From the NCBI RefSeq assembly GCF_000813325.1, contig NZ_BBQE01000004.1: a stretch of DNA of 64,000 nucleotides; one strand, 5' to 3'. A program made the translations under genes and the position numbers. The DNA comes from Sulfurospirillum cavolei. GTDB lineage: Bacteria; Campylobacterota; Campylobacteria; Campylobacterales; Sulfurospirillaceae. Position 1 is the stretch's first letter. The number at the start of each line of letters is the position of its first letter. The notes under the pieces are model-generated. The model was not told where the DNA came from. It searched no databases and saw only the letters and a list, made by a program, of their open reading frames with translations. This document shows positions 27,001 to 32,907 of this stretch, piece after piece.

Positions 27001-29471
27001 AAAAGTTGATCGTACCCTTCGCCCGTGGCATAATTGGACGACAAATTAACGATAACCGCCGCCGTGGAAGCACTGTAATCTACGGTATCCCATCCGCTTC
27101 CGCCGTTGAGATAATCGTCTCCGCCGCCGCCTTTAAGCGTATCGTTACCGCCGTAAATCGTCGCCAAGGTACTGTCGTCGTCCGTATTGCGGATATATTC
27201 GACGCTTTGATCCGCGGCAACCTCGACTTCCGTATTGCTGAGAATCGGAGCCGCATCGCCGTAAATCGTATCGTTATCGTTCCCGCCGCCCAAAACGTCG
27301 TTACCTGCATAAAGAGGTGTCGCGAGCACCGTATCGATCATCATATCGCCGACGATCGTATCCGCGCCCGAACCGCCCGTGATCGTATCGTCGTTCGCCG
27401 TCACGGCCGTTGCGCTATGATCGTACCCGCCGATAAGAAGGTTGTCCGCCGTATCGCCGGAAATACTATCTTTGTATTGCGTACCCGCAACGTTCTCGAC
27501 ATTTTTAATAATCGTCGAAGCACTGCTACCGCCGATATTGCCTAAAGAGCCGTTTGCCGAATCGTTTAAGGTAATAATCAGTCCGTTTGAATTGTTGGAA
27601 AAATCCGCCGTATCGGTATTGTCGCCGCCGTCGATCATATAATCGTCCGTACTACCGATCAGCCAGTCGTTACCCGCACCGCCTTCAAGCCAATCGCGTC
27701 CGTCTCTACCCTCAAGCGTATCGTTACCTTCGCCGCCGCTTAATTTATTGGCATTAGCGTCGCCGCGAATCGTATCGTCGTATTTGGATCCGACGACGTA
27801 TTCGATATCCGATAAATGATCGCTGATCGTGCGCGACTCTTCGCCGGTCAAAACGTCCGACGTCGCATCGTAAACCGTTTTTCCGCTCGCCGTTCCCGCT
27901 TGTAAATCGACGATCACGCCTTTAGAGTCGTTACCATATGCCGCTCCCGTTACGGGATCGATGTGCCCGTCATTGGCAAATAAAAAGTCGTCGCTGTATT
28001 TTGTCACAAACGAATAATCCGCCGTATCGATGCCGCTTCCGCCGATCAGCGTATTGACCCCCGCACCTCCGCTTAAGGTATCGTTGCCGTTACTACCTTC
28101 TAGCGTATCGTTACCGATACTACCGTACATCGTATCGTTCGACAATCCTCCCGTCACCGTAGAATCCAATTTGGAAGTATAAACGATGTTTTCATTCGGT
28201 GTGGTATCGAGTACGAATCCCGTCGAATGTTTACCCGTATACGTATAATCCGATACGCTGTCGACTTCTTTGACGATAACCCCGATGTCTTTGTATGCGG
28301 TTAATTTGGTTAAATCAGGGACAATCACGTCGCCTTGTTTTTCATCCGGTACGTTTGACATGTTAAACTCTGACGTCAAAGCGACTTGCATGAGATTATC
28401 AAAATTTAACGTTATCCCCGACGAATTAGGGTAATAGCGAATATAAAACTCTATCGTTTCACCGCCGTCGCTCAATGTCGAAGAAAAGCCCGTTCCGGCA
28501 CTGAGCGTCCATCCTCCGCTAGCATTGCTAGCAGATGTAAAATCGGAATTTAATATCTCAAAACCGCCGCCGGTCAATCCGTTAATCGCAATACTCGTAA
28601 TCGTAAAACCTATCGGCTGGGAAACGTTCAAACGAACGAGCTTGGTGAGATACGTTGCGTTGACAAAAGCGGGATTATCGGCCGTAATCACGGTCGAATA
28701 AGCACTGTTGCGATAATCAAGCGTTTCTGGCTCAAACTGTGCCGAGGCAAGCGTGCTGACGTTACCAAGAGCGCTACCTGTTCCGCCTAAAACGGTCGTT
28801 ACGCCGTTTGCCGTAGTATCGCTGCTTTTGATTTGGTAAAAACCGACATCAAACGATAAGGCGGCCGAAACGTCGGCGACATTGTCTTTTGTTTTTTCTT
28901 CGGACGAGCTGTACTTGTTCGTTAAATCCTCTTTCGCCGTTTCGTTGCTCGTAAATTCGGGGAGACTTTCTTGAAGGTATTTTCCAGACTCGTCTTTTGA
29001 AGCGACGTCGTCAAGGCGTTTTGGGAGTTCCGGATCGACGTAATAGGCATTATAATCGTTAACGGGGGCGTCTTGCGTTTTTGTTTTTTGCTCGCTATCA
29101 CTCGGTTCTTCTTGCGTTTCTAAAGAGACGTTTCCGGAAACCAAAACCGCATCTTTAGTAGCTTGCCCGACGTCCGTGATCGTGTCGAGGATTTGCTCCA
29201 ACGCTAAAAGAGATCCGTTAGGAAGTTTAATGACCGGAGCGTTGTTTTCAAATGCCATCATACCCAAAGAGACAAACGTCAATTGTCCGCCGTTCGGAAG
29301 CGTTGCGATAATATCTCCGCCGACGACTTGAAATTTTGCTTTAGACAAATCGAGTGCTAAAGACAACTCGTCGCCGGGGCGCAAAAAGAGATTAAGATTT
29401 TCACCTTTGGCGGGTAACGATTTTAGACTAATCGTACTTTTACTGTAGATCACTTCCGGGGCATTAGACAT
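15060..29471 (-). CDS. giant RTX adhesin, type I secretion substrate
   Basis: A 4803-residue protein of about 14.4 kb. No Sec signal is present and I saw no cysteine. Residues 1-130 (LFLRPGDELSLALDLSKAKF, IIATLPNGGQLTFVSLG) resemble the N-terminal retention module of LapA/SiiE-like adhesins, followed by an acidic, low-complexity linker to about 240. From about 437 to 3130 the chain is packed with calcium-binding nonapeptides of the type GGxGNDTLxG, broken by conserved DTADYS/GVxVDLxxG and IENVxGS modules. From 3130 to 3800 RTX motifs thin out. The last 1000 residues are RTX-poor, rich in Ser/Thr/Asn, and end in a hydrophobic tail (NTFLLHVS) expected to carry the type I secretion signal. A strong ribosome site (AGGAGA) sits 6 bases before the ATG. 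Likely a surface adhesin for biofilm or particle attachment. No LapG-type di-alanine cleavage site was obvious. Confidence 0.95.
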   Translation of the reverse strand: MSNAPEVIYSKSTISLKSLPAKGENLNLFLRPGDELSLALDLSKAKFQVVGGDIIATLPNGGQLTFVSLGMMAFENNAPVIKLPNGSLLALEQILDTITDVGQATKDAVLVSGNVSLETQEEPSDSEQKTKTQDAPVNDYNAYYVDPELPKRLDDVASKDESGKYLQESLPEFTSNETAKEDLTNKYSSSEEKTKDNVADVSAALSFDVGFYQIKSSDTTANGVTTVLGGTGSALGNVSTLASAQFEPETLDYRNSAYSTVITADNPAFVNATYLTKLVRLNVSQPIGFTITSIAINGLTGGGFEILNSDFTSASNASGGWTLSAGTGFSSTLSDGGETIEFYIRYYPNSSGITLNFDNLMQVALTSEFNMSNVPDEKQGDVIVPDLTKLTAYKDIGVIVKEVDSVSDYTYTGKHSTGFVLDTTPNENIVYTSKLDSTVTGGLSNDTMYGSIGNDTLEGSNGNDTLSGGAGVNTLIGGSGIDTADYSFVTKYSDDFLFANDGHIDPVTGAAYGNDSKGVIVDLQAGTASGKTVYDATSDVLTGEESRTISDHLSDIEYVVGSKYDDTIRGDANANKLSGGEGNDTLEGRDGRDWLEGGAGNDWLIGSTDDYMIDGGDNTDTADFSNNSNGLIITLNDSANGSLGNIGGSSASTIIKNVENVAGTQYKDSISGDTADNLLIGGYDHSATAVTANDDTITGGSGADTIVGDMMIDTVLATPLYAGNDVLGGGNDNDTIYGDAAPILSNTEVEVAADQSVEYIRNTDDDSTLATIYGGNDTLKGGGGDDYLNGGSGWDTVDYSASTAAVIVNLSSNYATGEGYDQLFNIENIVGSSSALGDTLIGNALSNTIVGSTSGADTLSGMGGLDTLNGLGGADWADYSYVTATTGVSVDLTAGTAYVSATDGDTLIAIENVIGSSKADTLSGGSGNSVNTLMGGLGNDIFYGYGDGDLLDGGSGSDTADYMYAEGRIVVTLDGSNSDTLMNIENVYGASDKDTLIGNSDANILDGRADADTLSGMGGADTLIGGSGDDTLIGGAGNDTLWGGTDATHDSGVDTADYSGSSSIYADLANGTVNDGLGGIDTLAGIEVILGSGYNDVMIGSGNADTLIGNGGNDTFFASGGGDSYYGGVFGSSSDGNVKDRLSYADVYHDVIDSKTVDHIVVDLSHVGTNATILDASNAVISTDSLYAIEEIVATDGNDTLRGGSGSQQTFYGGAGDDTLSGNTDGDYLDGEGGTNLADYTAQSSNLVVNLASTSNNVYLSGSMPTSSNSDTLANINNIATGSGVDTIIGNGNDNIVRAGVGADTLIGGAGDDTLYGEAGNDTLSGGEGNDTLIGGMSTSVDSGIDTADYSATSYYGVTVDLQNGTATGATIGTDKLYGIENVLGSAQSDTLIGASGTLNTLSGLGGNDTLYGNLEGDYLDGGTGTNTADYSSETASIVANLTTGRAYFTSSSSYDALVSIQNVLSGSGNDTLIGLLDTLNTLNGNDGDDTLSGNLDGDSLIGGAGSDTLDYTTANAALTIDMGTQTLFKSATSSAKDYYADAEVIATGTYNDSFTLSTSTDTAAMTLDGGAGVDTLDYGTLYDAINVSLNAATYTTVTIGSSGGNDDLIRNIENIFGSKTADTILGDSLTNTLMGNEGSDTLDGGLGSDVVYGGADNDTMIGTLDGANDFYYGDAGVDTIDYSSNTNNMTLIGGTNVTDNAGSGGIGTDILTTIEVFSSGSGADTLSGGTASVTIYGNLGADTITGGTLADVLYGDNALNSHGLSDGHNTLIGGAGNDTLYAGDGGDSLRGDAGNDTLYGGAGVDTLDYITNGIAITALLTTGNIYGDGSDVVDTATIEILRSGIGADTISGADTGVLNQIYAGGGSDVVNGGTLAETLYGEAGNDTLRGGGGIDTLFGGEGNDTLFGALDGDVLHGDNGSGNIGTNDVLDMSDMATGTDLQIDMSAGTISVAGSSLSTFDEIEHITGGAGNDTIWGDAGANTLKGGAGNDTIYTSAGIDFIDGGTGSADTVDFSAISSTSIIVNLATLQIGNDGYGNIETIQNIENINGGGAGDTLYGDGMSNTIYGNAGADNIKGGDGNDVLYGDDVTNSHVASADTLNGEAGADTLYGSSGNDTLDGGLDDDLLDGKEGSDLFYGSGGNDTFSDSGTTGIDTVSYTTSTKRVVAFVDSDGLIEVTDGTLSGTADTPTVIGSTASNVGTDTIVSGIEAYIGSSYADNFFSTTLNSTLTTRPSDTLIINGGGGNDTIYGGTNADTLSGDDNDDTISGFAGADILTGGNGWDTVSYVYDVAGVKVNLASGISAYGQASGSATDSWGTTDTLSSFERVLGSSYADTITGNSGSDDLRGNGGDDWLVMTSGNDTIYGGETTETLGDTIDYFYATSAGVNVDLSTNSAVGTDFGTDLIYEIENVSGSLFADTVSGDGYANRLIGRTGNDMLIAGAGADVLYGDDNSATNVDGTETGNDSLLGEAGADTLYGGLGNDSLWGGADNDTLYGGSGADYLNGGSGINTMQGNDGDDLFYLSDATATNTVTGGNDTDTLDFSAAASSVTVDISNSTSSQTSGGGGTLRLTDAIENVSGSDSSDTITGNSLVNVISGGSGSDTIYGGLGGDTIYGGAGNDRLYADTISGSITDTSVNTLYGGEGSDLIWGSMGADVIYGDDGNSYGTTSNDTIYAISGSDGSDYINGGQNTDTVDYSSIGSSYAINVTLNGATNATVTISGGDNDTIVNIEDFIGGAGADTIQGDSANNYLNGSSGNDTLLGGSGNDVLEDSSGTNTFAGGAGNDTLLGTGNAANSWIDYSIDGILEGASTSLNDTLIQSISAGRGNDIISAIDHITGSSYSDTFYGNANVNTIQGGSGDDTIEGYGGNDVLDGGDGEDTVRYMNENKINVTLAESGVDTTVQIYNGSSFGASGYVDTIRHFENIEGSNSTNSTLNGDTISGNSSNNSIWGYAGNDSLYGGGGADYIDGGSDNDTIAGGDGADVIYGGNGNDVIRANATSYTGSNTQDGDADTVYGGSGQDFIYGAMDGDTLYGNDASTVDGSDWLRYNEYAGGIIVDLSANTARDASNAALTDTIYGFTHVLASSAYNNTVYGNTANNSVTFGSGDDVYYASNLSGNTSANYGSDIVDMSSGNDALYFYIAELTSGDTINAGANTDTLYFRDAGTISNTQFSNISNLEIIQFSSSGNNVSNLDKNDVTIIGGTGADTFNYSLSALDAHDILDGGDGVDTLNFLSAGTLTTAMLGSISHIEKIQLYNGTNTVTVDISTISGATLLGGSGADTFNYSISNLGSDDIIDGGGGVDSVVFLDAGTISDAQFTNLSAIEKVQLYAGTNTFTIGANESYLSGVSLIGGTGVDTFVYTSAALADATTNASIIGASGNDVLSLSGSTPVVDANLSTFSGLSTLDLNAYTGSITLGAYATAMGLSTINATSNTNALVIDASSMSSAVTMNTGSGLDTLKGGSGADVFNITVAKASIVGNGGNDTLNINAAITQDASVIASIETININADTSLTGDMSTSTLSIASGKTLSMNTALITGDTMSIVNNGTVVLNATDGQTLSGITLTGSGILKVNSDDDGSAVDLSGMNVSGYSGAITISGGDGIDTIVGTSKADTIEGGEGDDVITGGSGTDRMDGQEGSDTYVFTSSADIASDIISDTGSSGTDIVWVNVSGDQNLSTLSVSGIEGLKFYQGGTSQTLTISKAQAALYTDFIGYASASDTLNVTGITSSLDMNSSKTYTNIAKIVMTGSGSTAMTLVGAQSVSNAITSESGADTLIAGHQTDSLYGGSGNDTYQFASAYLTNLDIVADSGGTADILYITDSGATISDAMLTNVTGVEILKLSGGSNSVSLGSEAYNGGSGFTSVDLSLSSGTNVVTNSTIGNVTLIGGSGTDTLNISGGVALNASTISNVEAINVTSGSSSLSGVFSGSPIITIASGASLSGSGSSMSGKTFTINGTLNATNVNAMSLASTSLNSGGLLSLVLAAGGTLDTSVAGFNKDSGGALKIYGSTGSETVTIGTSSFGTNANDTISDSSGSSDTLVVTGNGALDFTKIAGMEVVDLTNYAYSGALTTSVGSSETVWIDSAYTSINLGSSTNDQLYIAANTVDLSSSTLSGIESFYVASGATLIIKASDVSAKSVTGGGSVTLIVNSDSTADLSGVTVSGTKTLEFTANATFSGTLGSMSILSADNGITATVTAETLSGKTLSIMGAGSLDITASSTAASNNFSGLTNSISGTVTLNVTTALDLSGVTLGTVLDTVNTSAALTLLGAQANTLSAYEGSGNIVINAGTASVDLSAKNVTGYSGTFTINDGTGTQTLSGTANADTFNLDNASASVVAGNGNDTITILSTMASSPSGTIDGGGGTGDVLTIAASGLNINASNITHVETINVNASTTMSGTLSTDSVVIAGGVSLSADASVVSGETINGSGTLSVTNLGGTLNADFASVDSATILHVDWSSVTGTYSGNLTHVDTLNISSGTMSVTDSILGLTTVNGSGNVTVNADDASMDLSNVFITGTLIIYDGVSGVTQSLISSSSSDTFYLDNANATSDGADSGDTYYLSVAANITDTGSSGNDTLYTTSTMDLSTQTIVGIETLNVANTTTTTLDYGDLNVGGGNIATLEGSGSVAIHGATSMNIQSLSVDALGDDKLGITGTTNDDALVLDFSQLDEISFDGNSGSDTVAINGIAGGSTLDDTTAFNHIETLDLSSLSSATASISFDMLYSLAQTSSVDTDSDTWTYEINLNVDDANYANLSITSSSNFTVDGGAASTSWALSDHNSSHTISDGTNTFLLHVS

Positions 29472-29510
29472 ATCAAATCTCCTGCAAAACGTCTCTTACG
29501 AAGCAAATAA

Positions 29511-29540
29511 ACTTCTTGTAAAACACGTTTTACAAGAAGT
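29511..29540. promoter_or_regulatory. long perfect stem-loop in the adhesin 5' leader
   Basis: ACTTCTTGTAAAAC, a 2-base spacer and its exact reverse complement form a 14-bp perfect dyad 40 bases before the adhesin start codon. In the adhesin mRNA it would form a very stable hairpin between the promoter and the ribosome site. It could act as an mRNA stabiliser, an attenuator or a protein-binding site. Confidence 0.65.
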
Positions 29541-29595
29541 AAAAGCACTAAAGGTGCGCGGGCACTCTGCCAAAGAGAGCCTCGTGTTAACATGA

Positions 29596-29649
29596 TCTTT
29601 GAAGTCTTGCGTCAAAGACGTGTCAAAGTTCTTGCCGTTTTGCAAGAAC
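29596..29649. promoter_or_regulatory. two further dyads in the adhesin leader
   Basis: TCTTTG...CAAAGA (29596-29618) and GTTCTTGC...GCAAGAAC (29628-29649) lie upstream of the 14-bp dyad. The second shares the core TTCTTG/CAAGAA and the CGTTTT(A/G)CAAGAA string with the dyad at 29511-29540, so the leader carries related repeated hairpins. The 311-base gap between the adhesin and the sensor-like gene holds only these elements, a promoter and a terminator-like palindrome. Confidence 0.5.
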
Positions 29650-29675
29650 GCTCATGAAAAACGTATAATGAATCT

Positions 29676-29681
29676 ATTATA
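29676..29681 (-). promoter_or_regulatory. -10 box of the adhesin promoter
   Basis: TATAAT on the - strand within GACTATAATAG, about 195 bases before the adhesin ATG. The A/T-rich upstream stretch lacks a clear -35 hexamer. This would leave a long structured 5' leader. Confidence 0.45.
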
Positions 29682-29720
29682 GTCACATATTTGTAATCTT
29701 ATGCTTAAAGGAGGGTTTTT

Positions 29721-29757
29721 GCATTAAAAGGGAGATTTAAAGTCTCCGTTTTAATGC
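29721..29757. terminator. terminator-like imperfect palindrome after the sensor-like gene
   Basis: GCATTAAAA and TTTTAATGC (9 bp) enclose GGAGA and TCTCC (5 bp) around a 7-base loop, with one mismatch pair. It lies 26 bases past the stop codon of the two-TM protein. No long T-run follows on the - strand, so termination strength is uncertain; it separates that gene from the adhesin promoter. Confidence 0.5.
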
Positions 29758-29782
29758 GATTTTAAAGGTGTAAAACGCTTAT

Positions 29783-30748
29783 TTAAATCATTAAAACGAG
29801 CAAGGCAACGACTAACCCCAATGCCGCCGTCGTTAAGCCCGTAGAAATTTTTTTCGTCATTTTCGGAAGGCTGTTTTCTTTTTGCGTATTTTCACCGATG
29901 ATAAAGAGACCGACGCGTTTATTGTCGGCATTTAAAATCGGTTTGGCGAGGATAAAATAGTCGTCTTTAATGACGTATTTAGCGGCGATGAGCTGTTCAA
30001 AGTCGATACCGGATAGCCGTTCGAGAAAATCGGCGTCGACATGCGACTGTACGCTGATCTCAAAGTTGCCTACTTTTTGGTATTTAAACTCCTGCAATTT
30101 TTTCATATCCATCAAATCGCGTTCCATGAGAACTTGAAAAATTTTACCGCTGCTTTTATAAACGTCAAAAAGAAAATCCAACGACTTCTTCACTTCCAAA
30201 ACACCGTTTTGGAGAGGATAAAGTACATGTAAGAAAACCTGCCCGTCTTGGTATTCGATGCCGCTGAAAGGTTGATTATTCGCCAATACCTTCTGAAGTC
30301 CGAGCGAATCGTAAGCTTGCGCATTTAAAACCGGCGTTCGCGATGAAGAGCTGATTTTAACCGCTTCTTTGGAATAGAGCTCCAAAACAATGCCGTTTTG
30401 ATCGATCTTTTTAAGGCTTCCGCTCATCGCGTTGAGCTTTGCGGCAATCGCGTTCGGATCGCCTTGAGCATTGATTGCGGCTACAAAATCGGGATTGGCT
30501 AAAAGCATATCGCCGACAATCTCCAAATTCAACATCGTATCGGCAATTTTCATATCCAATTCGTGGAAATAACTGCTATTGGTTGCCTCGTATAAATTTT
30601 TCGTCGCCCTATTCGTCATCGAATTTAAATAATAAAGCGTGCCGATAATTCCTAATACCGAAAGCGTAATGAGCGTACTAAACCACAACGCTTTTCGCTT
30701 CTTCAACCGTTCCATAAAGGCCTGAAATTTCAAGATCATTCCAAACAT
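29783..30748 (-). CDS. two-TM protein with periplasmic Cache-like sensor region, no output domain
   Basis: A 321-residue membrane protein. A membrane helix at about 20-41 is followed by about 255 periplasmic residues and a second membrane helix (about 305-321) that is the very end of the protein. The layout of the periplasmic part (long N-terminal helix, then IVLELYSKEAVKISSSS, VFLHVLYPLQNGVLEVKKSL and FILAKPILNADNKRVGLFII strands) resembles dCache ligand domains of chemoreceptors and kinases. The protein stops where a HAMP or signalling domain would normally start, and no downstream continuation is seen. It may act by partner binding inside the membrane, for instance with the MotA/MotB-like channel or ABC exporter of the same locus. 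It lies 82 bases after the TPR-glycosyltransferase gene. Confidence 0.75.
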   Translation of the reverse strand: MFGMILKFQAFMERLKKRKALWFSTLITLSVLGIIGTLYYLNSMTNRATKNLYEATNSSYFHELDMKIADTMLNLEIVGDMLLANPDFVAAINAQGDPNAIAAKLNAMSGSLKKIDQNGIVLELYSKEAVKISSSSRTPVLNAQAYDSLGLQKVLANNQPFSGIEYQDGQVFLHVLYPLQNGVLEVKKSLDFLFDVYKSSGKIFQVLMERDLMDMKKLQEFKYQKVGNFEISVQSHVDADFLERLSGIDFEQLIAAKYVIKDDYFILAKPILNADNKRVGLFIIGENTQKENSLPKMTKKISTGLTTAALGLVVALLVLMI

Positions 30749-30830
30749 AATTTACCTACCTTCTATCGCTTGTTAAATTATCGTTTACACACGATGCATT
30801 TTTTGATGGTCGCTGGAGAAAAAATCGCAT

Positions 30831-32615
30831 TTAGACGCTCTTTTCTACCGTCTTTAACATCGTTTCCAATGCCTTAAACACCGCCGCAATCGGCACGCTC
30901 CAATCACCCGAAACCGTTTGCCTGAACACTTTAACGCTTTGATACCACGGCGTCGTATCGCCCTCTTGCATCCACCGCCAATCGGCCGGCTTAGGCGTCA
31001 AGACCCAAACGGGTACGTTTAAAGCTCCGCACAAATGAGCTACCGCCGTATCCGTCGTAATCACAAGATCCAAATGCATCATCACTTTAGCCGTTTCGTA
31101 AAAATCGCTTAAAACAGGAGAAATATCGACAATCGTATCGCTTAATCCTTCCCTAGCGATATCTTTTGCCTCATCGCCTACATGTAAAGAAATCCATTGT
31201 ATCCCGTCCAAGCCAAACCACGAGCGATACGCGTTTAAACCGATATGTTTGTTTTTAAAATCCTTATTGGTCGGACTGGAACTCCAAACGATGCCGATTT
31301 TTATACGATCGGGGCTTAACGCCACGTCGATTTTGGATTTGGGCACGAAAAGATACGGAAATTTTTGAGGAATCGTTTCCAAGGTCGTCCCAAAACGTTG
31401 TGCCGAACACAGTAGCGGCAGATAAAAATCATGCGCCGGCACGGAAGAAGACTCTTCGTCGATCACTTCAAGGCGCGCATCCGCCGTTTGAAACAACCGT
31501 ACTAAATCGTGACGCGTTCGTACAATCACGCGAGCCCCCGCTTCCAAGAATTTTTGAACATACCGAATAAACATGATATTATCGCCGAATCCTTGTTCGT
31601 TTTGCAAGACGATCGTCTTGTCTTTTAAGGGTTCGCCTTTCCATAACGGCGTTTTGTACGTATAGGTTTTTGCCAAAAGCTCTTTCATCGCCAAGCGGTA
31701 TTCGTAGCGTCTCCACCCCTCCTCGTAGTCGCCTTTGACCAAAGCAAGCAACGCCGTATCGAAATTTGCGTTGATGTGGTTCGGTTCCATCTGTAACGCT
31801 TTTCGATAATACGGTTCGGCTTTAGCGTACATTTTTTGCTCTTTAAATAAAGCCCCGACGTTGCTGTAGGCATCCGCATACGAGGGATTGAGTTTAATGG
31901 AGCGGCTTAAAGCCTCAAATGCCTGCTCGAAAGCACCCGTTTGACGGAGTAAATTGCCCAAGTTATTGTAGACGGCGGAATCGTTCGGATGGATTTCGAT
32001 GACCTTTTGATATGCCGCTAAAGCTTTTTCGTTGAGTCCTAACTCTTTATAAGCAATACCCAGATTATTCAGGGCTTGCGTTTTTTGCGGTGCTAACGAA
32101 ACGGCTTTTTCATAATAAGGCAGGGCTTTATCAAACTGTTTGATCAACGCATAAACATTACCCAAAGCGACATGTACGTCGTATTGATCGGGAAAACGTT
32201 GTAAGAGCTCTTCGCCTAAGCCTAAAGCGTGTCGGATACGATTAGCATGGGAATAAAGCTCTATCAATTTTAACGCGTCCGCAAGTTTGACATGTAAGCG
32301 TAAAGCTTTTTCTAAATAAGCGACGGCTTGATCGGTATTGCCTTGCAAAGCGTAAATAACACCCAAATTCGAATAAAAAGAGTCGTGCGACGCATCAAGC
32401 GAAATACCTTGCAAAAAGGTCTTTTTGGCTTCTTGCAAACGCCCCAAGCGTTTATACGTCACACCCAAATTGTTATACAAACGCCTTTTTAACGAAGCGT
32501 TCGGAGCAAAACTTTGTGCTTTCGTATAACATGCAAGTGCTGATTCAAGTTGGTTGTCGCGTAAAAAAAGATCGCCCGATTCAATGAGAAAAAGGCTCGC
32601 GTTTTCAGTTGGCAC
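30831..32615 (-). CDS. TPR protein with C-terminal GT9-like glycosyltransferase domain
   Basis: About 594 residues. Residues roughly 10-310 contain about nine tetratricopeptide repeats (typical segments YNNLGVTYKRLGRLQEAKKT, YSNLGVIYALQGN, YNNLGNLLRQTGAFEQA). The C-terminal 270 residues resemble the heptosyltransferase (GT9) fold: EQGFGDNIMFIRYV near its start, then IGIVWSSSP and the nucleotide-sugar motif DLVITTDTAVAHLCGALNVPVWVL. TPR-glycosyltransferases often modify proteins, and here the only obvious large protein target is the adhesin. The GTG at 32615 is preferred because AAAAGGAG lies just before it; the alternative ATG at 32633 has no ribosome site and would lengthen the overlap with the upstream gene. 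Confidence 0.85.
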   Translation of the reverse strand: MPTENASLFLIESGDLFLRDNQLESALACYTKAQSFAPNASLKRRLYNNLGVTYKRLGRLQEAKKTFLQGISLDASHDSFYSNLGVIYALQGNTDQAVAYLEKALRLHVKLADALKLIELYSHANRIRHALGLGEELLQRFPDQYDVHVALGNVYALIKQFDKALPYYEKAVSLAPQKTQALNNLGIAYKELGLNEKALAAYQKVIEIHPNDSAVYNNLGNLLRQTGAFEQAFEALSRSIKLNPSYADAYSNVGALFKEQKMYAKAEPYYRKALQMEPNHINANFDTALLALVKGDYEEGWRRYEYRLAMKELLAKTYTYKTPLWKGEPLKDKTIVLQNEQGFGDNIMFIRYVQKFLEAGARVIVRTRHDLVRLFQTADARLEVIDEESSSVPAHDFYLPLLCSAQRFGTTLETIPQKFPYLFVPKSKIDVALSPDRIKIGIVWSSSPTNKDFKNKHIGLNAYRSWFGLDGIQWISLHVGDEAKDIAREGLSDTIVDISPVLSDFYETAKVMMHLDLVITTDTAVAHLCGALNVPVWVLTPKPADWRWMQEGDTTPWYQSVKVFRQTVSGDWSVPIAAVFKALETMLKTVEKSV

Positions 32616-32880
32616 TCTTCTCCTTTTTGGCATCGTTAATCGTTTTAAACGTATCGATCGTACCGTCTTCTTTTTTGTAGATTTTTTTATCTTTGAGCGT
32701 GTTTTGGTTTTTTTCCTGCTCTTCGTTTTTTTGCATCAGATGTTTTTCGTAATACTCTTTCCCCTGAAACAACACCTTCTTTTTAATATCGTCCTCTTCT
32801 TGCTTTGCCAGTACGTTCATCTCCGAAGAAGCAAACGCAACGGTTCCTAAAAACAGTGCGAACGTTACGATCCGTTTCAT
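32605..32880 (-). CDS. small exported protein of the adhesin locus
   Basis: A 91-residue protein with a clear N-terminal signal peptide (KRIVTFALFLGTVAFASS) and a highly charged, Lys/Glu/Gln-rich helical mature part of about 70 residues. The start at 32880 has AAAGGAG nine bases upstream. I do not recognise the family. It lies between the TolC-type gene (27-base gap) and the TPR-glycosyltransferase gene (overlap), so it is probably a periplasmic accessory of the secretion or glycosylation apparatus. Confidence 0.7.
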   Translation of the reverse strand: MKRIVTFALFLGTVAFASSEMNVLAKQEEDDIKKKVLFQGKEYYEKHLMQKNEEQEKNQNTLKDKKIYKKEDGTIDTFKTINDAKKEKSAN

Positions 32881-32907
32881 AGACGTGCTCTCCTTTACGG
32901 GCATAGG

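Noticed and set aside
15687..27642. Many open frames of 60 to 254 codons on the + strand inside the adhesin gene.
   Set aside because: They are reverse-strand images of repetitive RTX codons (GAT ACG ATC type), with low-complexity Ser/Val/Pro or Arg/Tyr composition and no ribosome sites.
18500..28200. Regular short DNA repeats that could suggest a CRISPR array.
   Set aside because: Period follows the 9- and 18-residue RTX motif, repeats are degenerate, the frame is open throughout and no unique spacers exist.
28400..29471. LapG-type cleavage site in the adhesin N-terminus.
   Set aside because: No TAAG, PAAG or AAAG-like di-alanine motif was found in the first 250 residues, and no lapD or lapG gene lies in the window.
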